From Biomphalaria glabrata (taxonomy: Eukaryota > Mollusca > Gastropoda > Planorbidae): DNA of 64,000 nucleotides. The stretch lies in the NCBI RefSeq assembly GCF_947242115.1, contig NC_074716.1, forward strand, positions 42,052,639-42,116,638. Direction: 5' to 3'. Position 1 is the stretch's first letter. The number at the start of each line of letters is the position of its first letter. The notes under the pieces are model-generated. The model saw nothing but the letters and a program-made list of their open reading frames with translations. It was not told the DNA's origin and ran no database searches. Below, piece by piece: positions 48,225 through 60,947 of this stretch. Made by a program: the position numbers and the translations under genes.

Positions 48225-49889
48225 CACTGGCGGATCCAGGGGGGGAGGGGCGATAGGGGCGATCGCCCCCCCCCCCACTCGGCCGACCCTCCCTCCCCCC
48301 GATGGGGGGGGGGCCGGCGAATTTTATTCTACAATTCACGCAATTTGTATACCAATTTATTACTTATGTTAAAAATATATACTAATTATTTATATTTCAA
48401 CCTATTTTTAGATTATTTCGCCCCCCCCCTCTAGTATGTTGGCCAATTTGGTGGGGTCGGGAGGGGGCGATAGTATCAATCCCGCCCCCCATACAACTTC
48501 GAGTGGGGGGTGGCGGTCCAATTTATTTGTAGAAATCACAGCTTGCTAACAGAATCAATTAAATATACATATGACTAAAACTTGTTATTGATATTTTAAC
48601 CGATCTTTATATTATGTCGTTTCCTGTTTGCCGATTGATGGGAGGGGGGGGGCGAATGCCCTTCCCACCTAAACCTTTTGAGTGTGGGGGCGGTCCGTTT
48701 TTATGGAGAAATCATAGTTTGTGAACATAATTAGTTGAATTAAAATATACATTTTATATTATTTCGCTCCCTTTCTGGTATTTTGGCCGATTCGGTGGGG
48801 TTGGTGGAGGGCGATTGCATGTACTGCCCTCCCCACTCTAGCCCTCTGAGTGGGGGGGGCGGTCCTATTTTTGTGGAGAATCATAGTTTTTGAACAAAAT
48901 TAGTTAAATATATATATACATATAATATAAACTACGTATTGATATGTGACCCATTGTATATTATGTCGCACCACACTCTAATCTCAAATTGTATCATTAT
49001 TAAATTTAAATGAAAAAGGGTTGTACCAGGTGGGAGGGGCGATACATGCAATTGCATTTCCCACATCGGACAAATCAATACATTCTGTTATTGTATTATA
49101 GTTAGGAAATTACACAATTTTAAAAATCTGTCACTAATATAATTTATATATACTATAAATTAAATTCTTATATCGAGTCGCCCCACCCCCATTCTTTAAT
49201 GCTAAATGCAATCTTAAGCAGAAATTATTAAAGGAGCGAGGATTAATCGTTTTCACTCTACAGCCCCTCCCATTTCCAGACAGAGTTTATCTAATTTCAC
49301 ATGAATTTATCATAATTATTTTAAAAAAGACTTTGCATTGGAAAAGTTAGAATTCAAACGAAATTTTTCAGTATAAGAGTCATGATTGAGATGAGTTCTA
49401 TACTCTAATACCATTTTCATAGCCGCCTTTTACCAAACTTTACTCAATCTGATATTTTTCTAGTTGAATACATTTGGGACTATAACTCACAATTTATACT
49501 ATTTATCGAATATTTTTTTTTTCGGCAGCGATCCTCAAAGCCAAATTCTAAATATGTGGGGTATCTTATCTTTTCAATGAACAAATCGTTTTTGCAATGT
49601 ATTTAGGGCCTATAAATTCATATTAGAATATTTTTCAAGTACAACATTATTCAAAAGGTCCTTTTTTAATAGTATGAATAATGAACTTTAGTCAGGAGAA
49701 TGCGCTTCTGCATTGAAGAATGCAAGAAAACGCTTTTGTCGTCGGGGCTTCGCCCCAAACTCCATGAAAAATAATTAGTTGTACTTGTCAGGAAAATGCG
49801 TTTCTGCAGTGAAGAATGCAAGAAAACGCTTTTGGCGTCGGGGCTTCGCCCCGAACTCCACTGATGAATAATGAGCTGTCAGGAGAATG
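48225..49889. mobile_element. Second hAT-like non-autonomous copy, right end missing
   Basis: Starts with CACTGGCGGATCCAG like 18767-20658 and follows it block by block, including two to three ~96-bp hairpin units from 49676. The right inverted repeat is absent; the sequence passes straight into Tigger-like coding DNA. Confidence 0.8.
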
Positions 49890-50330
49890 CGAAAAGGAAG
49901 GCCATCACCATGGAGGTGAACGTGGACATCATAAGGCGATCTGATAAGAGGGAAACACCGACAGAAATTGGCAGGTCATTAGACTGTCGCTACGATTATA
50001 AAGTCACGTGAAAGGATTTGCTCATATGAAGGCGACAGTGATAACAAAGCAGCGTAGTGGGCTTATTATTGAGACGGAAAGATTATTGGTGCTGTGGTTG
50101 GAAGACCAAAATCAACGCCGTATCCCTGTGAGCCTTACGGTTATTCAGGAGAAAGCTAGGCGACTGTCTGATGTGTTGAAAAGAGAAAAGAGAGAAGGAA
50201 GTTAAAATCGATAAATTTGTGGCGAGTAGGGTTGGTTTCTAATGTTAAAGCATTGTGTCAATTTCCATAACATTAAAGTGCAAGATGAAGGTACAAGTTC
50301 TGATGTGAAAGCAGCAACTGAGTTTGTTAT
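49890..50330 (+). pseudogene. Tigger/pogo-like transposase fragment (TIGD1-like)
   Basis: Plus-strand pieces: KAITMEVNVDIIRRSDKRE then TPTEIGRSLDC (first HTH of the CENP-B type); MKATVITKQRSGLIIETERL then VLWLEDQNQRRIPVSLTVIQ (second HTH region, frame 50008-50205); and VNFHNIKVQDEGTSSDVKAA. Order and spacing follow Tigger-1-type transposases. Only about the first third is present, with at least two frame changes and no DDE catalytic core. It begins exactly where the hAT-like copy stops. Confidence 0.8.
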
Positions 50331-50754
50331 TTTTGTTTATTACAGTACATTGTTTATTACTGTTACAACACTTACAGTACTGTATAGTAAAGTACAGTAT
50401 TTCATTATTAAAACTACTTTGCTGCACTATATTGCTATAACATAGCCAAATAACCTCAACGAAAGGATTATAAAATAATAAAATAGAATGTTTAATAATC
50501 AAAAAGAAACTAGATTTAGAACCACATTAATCACATCACAAGCGTCCTTGTTTTCATCTCTAATCATCGGTCATCTTACTTCCTCTCTTATTTTATGTCT
50601 CTGTCCTGTGTTTCAAGGTGCGCAGTCTCACATATAATGACAGCGTGCATTGTAGAGTCCTAACACTGCCTCCTCCTTAAAACTGTTCGTCTCGAACAAA
50701 GTATATTTAAATGAATTCTATTAAGTTTCAGTGAACTGGAGACTCTGAACCCTC

Positions 50755-51345
50755 GTTAAATCTCTCGTGTTAATAAAAACATTTTTTTTTTGCAATCTCA
50801 TTGAAACGTAATAATTTTTTTCCTTTGACGTCATATGAATACATTCTTTAAATGTAATGCTAAAACAACTTGGTATAGTAACGTTTATTAAACCTCTTTA
50901 TCTGACTCGTATTTAAAAAAGACAGTAGCTGGATTTAGATCTAATTTAGAATTTTTAAACTAAATCTAATTTTTTTAAAACTGTATTTCTATATTTCTTA
51001 AACTAGATCTGGATTTATATTCTAATTAAATTCATTTTTAGATTCTAGATCTAGAATTCCTAGTTCTAGTTACGACTGATATAAACTAGATTAAAATATA
51101 GAATTTCAATTTCTAGACTTAAAGTGTAGATTGTGATTTTCAAACATCTAGAATCTAGATTAAAGCAATGTTGTAATATACTAAAACTAGTCTGCAATCA
51201 GTATATTGATATATTATCTAGGCTTTTATTTTTTTTTGCATAAATCTAATCTAAATTACATCTACATTAATTAAAATTTATATTTTAGATCTAGTAGATA
51301 TAGATCTTAAGAGTTCTAAATCAGGATTTTAGTTTAGGTAGATCT
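50755..51345 (+). repeat. Dispersed repeat 'Rep-3', uninterrupted copy
   Basis: Same order as 35700-36325 plus 37137-37180: ctcgtgttaataaa, ttcctttgacgtcatatgaa, agatctagaattcctag, ttaagagttctaaatcagga. It shows the site filled by the solo LTR in the other copy. Confidence 0.65.
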
Positions 51346-51629
51346 ACATCTTTATGCTAGTTCCATTTAAATGAAAATGCAATTAGTTCTGTTGATAACT
51401 CTGCTGCTGAAACATCGAAGTACAAACACAATATATATGTTCTTTTTTTTTCAATTACAGTCAATGCTGAAAGATTATCTAAAATCGCTTGAATGACATA
51501 TTGTAAATATCCGATACATGTCATGTCGTAATTTGTAATAGATATCAATAATAGGCTATTAGTTTGTAACTAGTTTAATATTAAAATAAGAGCAATGCCA
51601 AGTGCTGAACTGATTATTTCGACTGTTCC

Positions 51630-51895
51630 GGATTCATACCCTGCTCCCTGCATTCCTCCGTCGTCCAGCGAGAAGTCAATTATTTTTAACTTAGATGGGA
51701 AAAACGAAACATGTAAAAAAGAAAAAAAAATTACTCCAAATAAATCTTTGAAGCATTATTACTTTTAACCATCAAAATAACATCGCGACTTGAATATTCC
51801 TTGCGAAAAAGCAAATCCGACAGGGATCCAACTCCGAAGGGAGCCGCCTCTGAGTTTGTGTGATAACACTAACTCTTTTTGTAATCATGTTATAA
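51630..51895 (+). mobile_element. tRNA-derived SINE, 5'-damaged
   Basis: B box region attcataccctgc, body tccgtcgtccagc and tail gagccgcctctgagtttgtg followed by a stem. The A-box head is lost. Confidence 0.65.
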
Positions 51896-52139
51896 TTAGA
51901 TTAAAATAGAAATGTAATTAAGTGGTAAAGTTTTATTAAGATGTTGCCTGTGTATCACAGCTCACAAGGTTAATAGAAGATAGATCTGTTTTTTATTCTA
52001 TGATACTTATAAAGCCATTGTAGCGTCCAACCACTGATGGTTCCCTATGTGTCGTCATAAGCTACATAATTAGACAATTTTTAAATAATATTTCATCACT
52101 AACAAAAAACATTCTTTTTGTGTAGAATTTGTTTTGAAA

Positions 52140-52600
52140 AAAAATATTTTTTAGCGCCCCGAAAGAGGAAAAGAGGCTATTCATTTTGTGTTGAATGTCT
52201 GTCCGTCCTTCTGTCCGTCCTTCCGTCCTGTTTAGATCTCGTAAACAAGAAAGATAATGAAAATTCGACACCATAATATTTTAGACCATTAAAAGTTTTG
52301 ATGCAACTGATACTTTTTTCTTTTCTGAAAGCGAAAAAAAATAGTTTTAAATCATTTAATAAGCAGTTGTTTCATAAAAATACACCACTTTTACAACTAT
52401 TCACTATTAATAGTAACAAACACAAAAAGCTCTTTAGTAGGGAAGATTCCAGTTTACCATATTTTAAACATATTTATGCAAATGGTGTTTGATTTTTTGT
52501 AAAAAAATTTTTACATTTGCATAGCTAAATTACTTATGTTCTGTCATACTAACTACTACATTTAAAAAAAAAAATTAAAGAGAAAAATTATATTTAATAT
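52140..52600 (-). repeat. Dispersed repeat, Rep-1-related
   Basis: agcgccccgaaagaggaaaa, tgtccgtcc runs and gatctcgtaaacaagaaaga match 63740-63905 and loosely Rep-1 ends. Confidence 0.55.
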
Positions 52601-55565
52601 GCATATAAGTTAAACATAATTTAAAACAACAATTAATAAGTACTTTTTCATATTATCACGTGAACTGTATGGTAGCACAATGGCTATAGTACACTTACAT
52701 AAAGTTTTTTTTTTAATAAGAGATTAGCCCTTTACAAAACAATTAGATCAGTTAGATATTCATTATAAGACATCAGTTAGTTCAGTTTAACATCTAACTT
52801 TACATTCACTTTCACATATACTTTGGTCAGCTGGACCGCTGTGGCACCACACAAGATCTGTCAACCTTCTTTCTCCATTCTTCTCTCTCATTTCTCTTTG
52901 AGAGTATTACATTCTGATGTTCTTACTGAAAAAATTGAAACCTGCCTTTTTATCTGTCTGGGTGGACCATTTCGGGGGCAGATTTTGAGTTTGTGTTTCC
53001 ACACAAACTGGCTTTGTAGCCTTGTTGTTTTTAATGTTGTTTGAATAGTAGATTTGTATTATTGTTCATGAATATTCTTAAATTTTTTTGGATATTGCTA
53101 TAAGTGCATGAAGCCGACTTTATTTCTGAAAATGCCGTCATTCAAAGTAGAAAATTAGGATACTTTTTATCTAGCGGCAATTCACTAAAATTCTTTACTA
53201 TATACCCTTACATACCTGTGAGCTTTTGTAATAACATTTTTTTTTAATGTTTTTTTTTAAAAAGGTTTAATTATTCTATGTGAATGTCAGTGTCACGTAC
53301 AATGGATCTTTAATACTTGAGTAAAATGTGCCTTCTATCACGATCACTGAAGATCTTTGATGATAATAGATCTCACGATGAATAAGCTCTTGAAGTAGTA
53401 ATGATCTTAAATGATCTTTTGCTTCTTAGATAATGATCCTGTAACCGTGATGCCGAGGATTAGAAGATGTCAGCTGTCTAGACGATTTACTGTGACTTGC
53501 TAGATCTAAATGTAATCTAGTAATGAATATGCGAAAATCCTTCTCAATTCGAATACAGAAACGTTTAATTTAAAACTTGAAACAGCAAATGTACAATAAT
53601 TACATGAATAAACTGTAGATAGAACATTCAAAAAATTTCTATCGGATATTAAACAATGTACACAGTATGACAATCAGCTTTAGACTGGGGAATTATTTCA
53701 AATTATTTTCAGCTTGTAGCGTTCCACGCTTCTTCCTGTTCTCATTCGAATCAAAACCACGACATTTGATCTCTAGCTTACATCTCTAACCAATTAGAAA
53801 TTCACTATCAGACAATGGGTGCATGGTCGGAAATCCCAGAGAAAAACCTGGCTAATTAGGTCTGCTGGGTCTGCAACTCGACTTCGACCTGAGCTATATT
53901 TTAAAAAATTTAATGAAATAAAATAATTAAAATGTCTGGCAAATGATATGTGACAGCTTAAACGGTTTTTTAAAATTAACATTTACATATCAATATATTA
54001 ACACATGTAGATAAAATAAACTATATTCTAAAAGGCTTAAAAAGGCATATTACCTAGTTTATCAAATCATGAACGTTTATGCGCTCAAGAGCTAAGGACA
54101 CTATATACCCTCCGATCAAAGCAAAAGAGTAAGAATTTTAAAATTGCTCAATTTCTAATGTTGTTTCTGTTCTTAAACTAAAAGCAATCTAACTATAATT
54201 TGTCTATGTGTAGTTTCGCCAGATTTAATTTTGAAGAATTTTTTTATTTGTTTTGTTTCAGTCCAACTTTAATTTCTTCATTTATCCTTTATGCCTAGCG
54301 CCTCTTACCGCCCATGTCGCTCCCATCGCCCCCAAAATCACGAAGACGCCCCCGTTGAAGACCACTGGGCTAGAGCAAAGGTTTTTTTTTTAATATTTAA
54401 TTTTGTTTTAGTTGTATGATAGAGATTTTGCTTTTTTTCTACTTTTTACAATACCTTTATTCAAGTCACTACTTCATGGAGGGTTGGAGGAGGGTGGACG
54501 ATGGAAGCTGGAACTTGACTTGGATCTAGAAAATAGCTGTAACGATTTTCTTAGAAATTAAACACTTGATGTATATCGCTGCAAAAAAAAAAATGAGTAG
54601 CGTGTTGGTGACACGAGAAAAATTCTATTATGACATTTGAATTTTTCAACGTGAATAAAAATAATGAAAATTTGGCTACATAACTTGGTCTAGATATAGA
54701 TCCAGCTTCGATTTTAGAAGGACTATGGCGTTCGAAAATTTCCAACTATATGGCAAGAGTGTAATGAGTTAATGTTCTTGAAAATTTTACGCATTTTGTT
54801 CTAAGTCTAGAATTAAAGGCCTTTCATTGGATTATTATAAAGTGTAGTAGATCTATACATTTGGTCGCCTACCGGGGTTCTTTCTCCGTGGGAAACGGGG
54901 TAAATATGTAGCATTCATTAATTATTAAAAGAAAAACAATAAAGTTGTAAGCTGTATATAAGATTTATTTTCTTTTTTTAAAAACTATTTTGTGGTAGTT
55001 TTTTTTTTATTGTTAATAAATTATTTGTTGTTGTCACGGATGAATGTGTGTATGTATGTGTAATCTATTTTTATAATCTGCGCGAATGACTGGAAGTGTG
55101 TTTTGTTGTCAGACAGAGTCCAGCTTGTGTGTGATATGCAGTAAAGCTGATTAAAGTTTATGTGTTTGATCTAGTGGTTTCATTGTTTTATTTCGTTAAC
55201 TACAGCTGAACCAGGGACACATAGAGACGTATCGAGACCTAAGGTAGATTCTATCGAGTTATAAGTATAAATAGAATAGGAAAGCCCTAACCCTTGACAA
55301 GGAATATTTGAGCAAAGTTTCAACGTCATCTGAGTATGAAAAAATGTGATAAATAACGTGTAAGTGTAAATAATTTGGACCAGACAGACGGAGTGACTAA
55401 ATGTAAGCTATGTAATAACGATGTAATTAATACTGATAATAGGAAAAAGTTATTGGTGAGAGAAGGTTATAAATATATTTTTACCATTGTCAAAAAAAAA
55501 AACAATATTTATTTTTTCTTTTTTGAATCTTTTTTTTTTTTGATAACTTTGAATTTCTTCGGAAA
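52601..55565. other. AT-rich DNA with little recognised
   Basis: 52810-53040 may hold a SINE or LINE tail (gtttgtgtttccacacaaac stem) and 55200-55400 a Rep-2 copy ending in cagacagacggagtgac. No gene found. Confidence 0.4.
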
Positions 55566-55613
55566 GTTAGATAGATAAACAGATAGATAGATAGATAGAT
55601 AGATATATATAGT

Positions 55614-55671
<58 letters not shown>

Positions 55672-55694
55672 TAGTTAGATAGATTGATATAAAT

Positions 55695-55751
<57 letters not shown>

Positions 55752-55830
55752 GAGATAGAGAGATAGAGAGAAGATAGATAGCAAGACAGACAGACATATA
55801 GATAGATAAATAAATAGATAGGTAAAAAAA
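55566..55830. repeat. GATA microsatellite
   Basis: Long GATA run with TATA interruptions. Antisense frames read SIYLSIYL and are not genes. Confidence 0.95.
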
Positions 55831-55850
55831 AGAAAGAAGAAAGAAATATA

Positions 55851-56120
55851 GGGTTCCCGGTAATTTCATCACTGGCAACTTCATCCCCGGTCATTTCATC
55901 ACCTTGCCATTTCATCCCCTGGTCATTTCATCCCCCGGTCACTTCATGCCCCGGTCATTTCATTCCCCAGTCACTTCATGATTTTTTAAATTTTAATTTG
56001 TTAGATAAAGTGATCAGATGATGACAATATCAGGAGGTGAAATGACCAGGGAAAGAAGTGACCAGGGGATGAAGTGACCGAGGATACAGTGACCAGAGAT
56101 GAAATGACCGGTCACCGAAA
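55851..56120. mobile_element. Foldback MITE made of inverted short tandem units
   Basis: Left arm repeats about seven units of ccggtcatttcatcccc. The right arm repeats its complement (gatgaaatgaccgg) about five times. A 60-bp AT-rich centre lies between. Flanked by TATA on both sides, between GATA tracts. Confidence 0.7.
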
Positions 56121-56124
56121 TATA

Positions 56125-56340
56125 GATAGATAGATAGATGGATAGACAGGTTAAAAAGAAATAAATATAGATAGATATATGATAGATAGAAATATGGGTA
56201 GATAGATAGATAGATATACATAGATAGACAGATAGTTAAATAGATAGACAGAATAATAGATATATAGATTAATAAAAAAAGAAAGAAGGAAGAAATATAG
56301 ATAAAAGATAAAAAAAGAAAGAAAGAATAAAGATAGATAG
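56125..56340. repeat. GATA/GAAA microsatellite
   Basis: Degenerate GATA and GAAA units directly next to the LTR. Confidence 0.9.
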
Positions 56341-56907
56341 TGTTACGACACGCTTAATATGTGTGGTCAACCGTGACACACGGTCAAGTGTTGGGTATCG
56401 AAGAGTTAGGGGTCTTGCGGGATGTCACCAGTGTGTGTTGAAAACAAGAGGAAGGAAGTCATCTAGTGGAGTTGATTATTTTGTAGATGATGTTAGCCTT
56501 GTAAATATGTTATGTTTGAATGCGTCACAATAAAAGGCGCTTATACTTAAAGGGACTTGTTTCTTCACAACTGGCGACCCCGAAGAGATACGACGATGCC
56601 CAATTAAGTGAAAATGTCGATAAACAAAATATATAGAGAAGCGGGCAAGGAAAATGACCTGCAAGGCGAAGAACTGGAAAAGTTCATAACACTAAAAATA
56701 ACACAGGATGAAGAAAGGGAAGAACGGAGATTTGATAGGGAAGAAGTAAAAAAATAGAAGAAGATATTAGAAGGAAAGAAGAAGATAGTAGAAGGAAGGA
56801 AATCTTACAACTAGAAGAATTTAAAAAGAAAGAAGAAGATAGTAGAGGGAAGGAAATCTTACAACTAGAACTAAAACTTAAAGAAAAGAAAGACAAAGAA
56901 CAGCAAA

Positions 56908-57939
56908 ATGAAAAGGAGGAACACTTCGACAAATACAAAAAATTTGGACAGAATGTCTCCATTCGACGAGAGCCAGAATGAGTGCCTTGACTCATATCTA
57001 CTGAGATTTGAGGACACAGCAACAGCCTGCAACCTCCCACAGTCAGAATGGGCAAGAAGCCTAATGGGGCGATTGAAAGGAAGAGCTATTCAAATGAGAG
57101 AGGAAGAAAGAAGTGATTACGTGGCCGTGAATGAGGCTCTGCTGAGACAATTTGGCTCCACAAGTTACGAATACCGAAGGAGATTGAAAAAGTCGACACC
57201 TTTAGCAAACGACGATCCACAAATATTCGTCACCAACATGTCAATTTACTTCGATCGATGGGTAGACCTGTCAAAAGTGGATCACAAATATGAAACCCTC
57301 AGAGAACACATCATAATGGACACTGTGATGGAAGCTTACAATAATAAGGTGAAAACATACGTCACGGAGCGAGAGCCAAAGACCATCAGCAGCCTGATAG
57401 CACAACTAAGGCAGTATAAGGCTGCACACCCAAGGGAAGTGTTAGCAAGAGAGAACCCAAGTGCGGCATTAGCTATTATGGTGAACAACACTGTAAGAAT
57501 GCGGACTTCAACCCCTCTATTTAGAAGAGAGAACGCTGACAAGAGCCCAACATATACAGAAAGAAGAGAGAAAGATGAAGAAATGAGCCCAACATATACA
57601 TATAAGAAAGACACAGCTAAGAGCCCAACATATACATATAAGAAAGACACAGCTAAGAGCCCAACATATACATATAAGAAAGACACAGCTAAGAGCCCAA
57701 CATATACATATAAGAAAGACACAGCTAAGAGCCCAACATATACATATAAGAAAGACACAGCTAAGAGCCCAACATATACATATAAGAAAGACACAGCTAA
57801 GAGCCCAACATATACATATAAGAAAGACACAGCTAAGAGCCCAACATATACATATAAGAAAGACACAGCTAAGAGCCCAACATATACATATAGAAGGGGA
57901 AAAGATGAAGAAAAGAACCCAACGAGAATATCAACGTAA
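56908..57939 (+). CDS. Retroelement Gag with 12-residue repeats
   Basis: 343-residue open frame. Residues about 15-200 resemble the Gag/SCAN-like capsid region of Gypsy-type elements (LDSYLLRFEDTATACNLP, then WARSLMGRLKGRA, then LLRQFGSTSYEYRRRL). From about 220 it turns into nine tandem units of KSPTYTYKKDTA, encoded by nearly identical 36-bp repeats, then a Lys/Glu-rich end. It is an element protein and part of a broken element. Confidence 0.65.
   Translation: MKRRNTSTNTKNLDRMSPFDESQNECLDSYLLRFEDTATACNLPQSEWARSLMGRLKGRAIQMREEERSDYVAVNEALLRQFGSTSYEYRRRLKKSTPLANDDPQIFVTNMSIYFDRWVDLSKVDHKYETLREHIIMDTVMEAYNNKVKTYVTEREPKTISSLIAQLRQYKAAHPREVLARENPSAALAIMVNNTVRMRTSTPLFRRENADKSPTYTERREKDEEMSPTYTYKKDTAKSPTYTYKKDTAKSPTYTYKKDTAKSPTYTYKKDTAKSPTYTYKKDTAKSPTYTYKKDTAKSPTYTYKKDTAKSPTYTYKKDTAKSPTYTYRRGKDEEKNPTRIST
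57576..57895. repeat. 36-bp coding minisatellite in the Gag frame
   Basis: Eight near-identical units (gagcccaacatatacatata, then agaaagacacagct) plus diverged edges. Unit length is a multiple of three. Confidence 0.95.
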
Positions 57940-58185
57940 TCAGCAAAGAGTTCGTTTCCAATTTCAAAATTGTGGTAGAACAAACCACACAACTATTGTG
58001 TTCTGCATAACGAAACTATCCAGTTACTTGATTGGGAAATCATTCATATTACTAACAGATCACGCCCCACTAGCTAACCAGAGGATCACTAGATGGGCTC
58101 TAAAACTTTAAGACTTTAGCTTTACAGTTCAAGCTATTCCGGGACAAATCAACGTGATAGCCGACTTGTTGACAAGATGTGTCTA

Positions 58186-58800
58186 GGGACCGCTGGACTT
58201 AGGTTCATTCATTAATTAGATAAGGAGGAAATTAACAAATACCTTGTATGCTAACTTTAAATTTTGTCTTGTCAAATTTAAATGAACATAACGCTTCTGA
58301 AATTTTTTTAAAATTTCATTCAGAGATGTGAAATTTGTATTACAATTTAGCAATTTTTTTTTGTTGGATGATGCATTGATTGCAGTCGTAGATGTCGACT
58401 TAGGAACTGGCACTTAAGAAACGCAAAGTAAACAATTCTTTTAATTTGGAAGATGTAGTTGATGTAACATAAGGTATTAACTAATTGGGTATATTTCACC
58501 TTCCAAGGTTGTCATTCAAGATTATCGTTACATAGGAAAAACTAAATGCGTGGATTTTTCTTTATATAAGTTGTATAATATATCAGGAAATCTTTCTGTG
58601 ATAGTTCAATTGATAATGTTCCTTTCAATAACACATTATAGAAGAGTTATTAGTTGTCATAGGCATTATCAGTTTTAGAAGATGCCATTGTATTACATGC
58701 CATTTTTTTCTTGTCGATGTAAAACATTATTAATGTACACCCAAACTATTGGGTTCAAGAAATTTTGATACGATCCAAATTTCTCTCCGCCTTGGGAAGA
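58186..58800. other. AT-rich DNA, nothing recognised
   Basis: Between the RNase H-like remnant and the second LTR start. No frame. Confidence 0.35.
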
Positions 58801-58916
58801 CTGTTACGACACGGTTACTATGTGTAGTCAACCGTGTCACACGGTCAGGTGTTGGGTAACGGGGAGTTAGGGGACTTGCGGGAAGTCGCGAGTGTGTGTT
58901 GAAAACAAGAAGAAGA

Positions 58917-59155
<239 letters not shown>

Positions 59156-59212
59156 GAACATTTGAATAACTCATTAACAAATGAACGCAAGTCGTTACTC
59201 CATGTCTATAGC

Positions 59213-59218
59213 TTTATT
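59213..59218 (-). terminator. Putative polyadenylation signal of gene C
   Basis: AATAAA on the minus strand about 120 nt past the gene C stop. Confidence 0.5.
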
Positions 59219-59333
59219 TCAAAAGTTAATATTGAAAGTATCTATTCAGTTATATTTGAAGGCTTATGTTATTCACTTTAAAAAAAAAATCTCAAATAAA
59301 TGTTTTTGTTACCCTGTGATATTACGTGTACAG

Positions 59334-60904
59334 TTAGTCAAAGACGTTGGAAAAAGATAGCTGTAAGTTATCCACTTGCTGTGATCCATGTAACAAGCCT
59401 TCTAGTAGGTTCGTGAATGTATCACCCTGATCTGCTTTCTTTACCCATGGAATTAATTTCGTAGCTGTAGCAGTCAGACCTTGAATATCGGTTAGCGAAT
59501 TCCATGGATCACCTCCACTTGTGCCTAATTCGGGAATCAAATGTTCCAAAATCTTCTTGATGATTTCAATGACAGTGACGGCACCAAATTTCTCTTTGGC
59601 TTGTAGAATTAGATCGGCCAACAGCTTGAAAAATGTTTCTATACACTCAAAATACGGTTCTAAACACTCTGGAATACCCTCCCCAACGTAAGGGGACACT
59701 GAAATAGATATCATATAGTGCGTTTATTTTCCAATTAATAGAAAATGAAAGTTAGATTTTTTTAAAAACTTACTCATAATAACAGACAATGAACAAAAGT
59801 TTTTAAGTTAGCAATGACGTGAAAATAAATAAAATGGGTATAACAGTCGAAATAACTTTAAGCATCTGAAAAAAAACAACATTTAAATAGATTAAACAAG
59901 GTCGCAGCATATTTTTGAAAATATACACAATCAAATAGCGCCGCTTTTTTATAGCTGATGACGCCATGTGTGCTTTTTTGTTTTGTGCAGTTATTTTTCT
60001 CTTGGCATTTTGTCATCAATTGGTGTGACGTCAAATTTCATCTGTAATATTTGGTGCTTTTTGGTATTTATCGACAAGTTGTACTCTTTGTGTTCTTATA
60101 TTTCTCCTTTGCTTTACGTTACTGCACAGCCTCAGCGATTGCCTTAGATCTTTTCTTAGTATGACTCTTTGACCCCTGTTTAAGGTGAGTTTTATTTCAT
60201 ATTAGTCAACCCGCGGCGTAGCATATGCCGCTATTTAGTGATGGGTGAACACTTCCTGAAAGACACAGTTGACCAAATGGGGTGGGTTTGGGCAAACGAC
60301 TGTGAGTGAATGAAAAGAATGAACGGACTGTAAACTCAAGGAGGGTCATACTGACGTTCTGGAAAGTGAATAGGGATAGTAGCGGCAAGTATTTGAGATA
60401 TCACCACAATTTCAGCATTGCCACCATAAACGCCGGAAGTATTTATGTAGGCATCGTGATGACTGTGCTTCCGTGAGTAAAAACAACGGACCGGGCGTCG
60501 CCGTAGTTATCCCAATGTTCGCAAACAAAGCTTACAGCGATCTTGCAAAATTCGAAAGCAATAGTTTGGTCGATAACATTTTTTCCAGAAATATGCAACA
60601 AAAGGTACCTGATGCAAGAATTTCGTCTACATTGGAAGACCTGTTGACTTCACGAAATGTAAGTGAAGCGGTGGCCATGGTTAGAAAACTAAGGGCAATA
60701 CGAACGGTTAGAGATAGGGCGTGCGTGCGTGCGTGGTGCTCCCGTAGTGACTTGTTTTCCCCCTCGTCCTTTTTTTTCGCTGCGAAAGTTACGTGGGGTA
60801 ACTCTAGTCCGACTTGCAGAAATAAAAGTGTTATCTTTCCATGACTTTTTTATCGAGGGCTTCATAGTAGACGTGCGTGTCCCGCATGGTCGGGCGACGA
60901 AGTG

Positions 60905-60947
<43 letters not shown>

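Larger units (their letters stand above)
56341..58915 (+). mobile_element. Broken Ty3/Gypsy-like LTR retroelement
   Basis: LTR at 56341-56569 (TGTTACGACACG...TTCACA, with AATAAA-like signal at about 56529) is followed two bases later by tggcgaccccgaagagata as a primer-site-like stretch. Next come a basic, Lys/Glu-rich leader, a Gag frame (56908-57939), a zinc-knuckle-like CGRTNH, and a short RNase H-like remnant (about 58000-58185: LTDHAPLA). At 58802-58915 a second LTR start runs into a GATA array. The element is broken and far from full length. The two LTR starts have diverged, so it is not recent. Confidence 0.75.

Noticed and set aside
57336-57992. 218-codon minus-strand frame (VGLLAVSFLYVY repeats)
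   Set aside because: Antisense shadow of the Gag repeat array.
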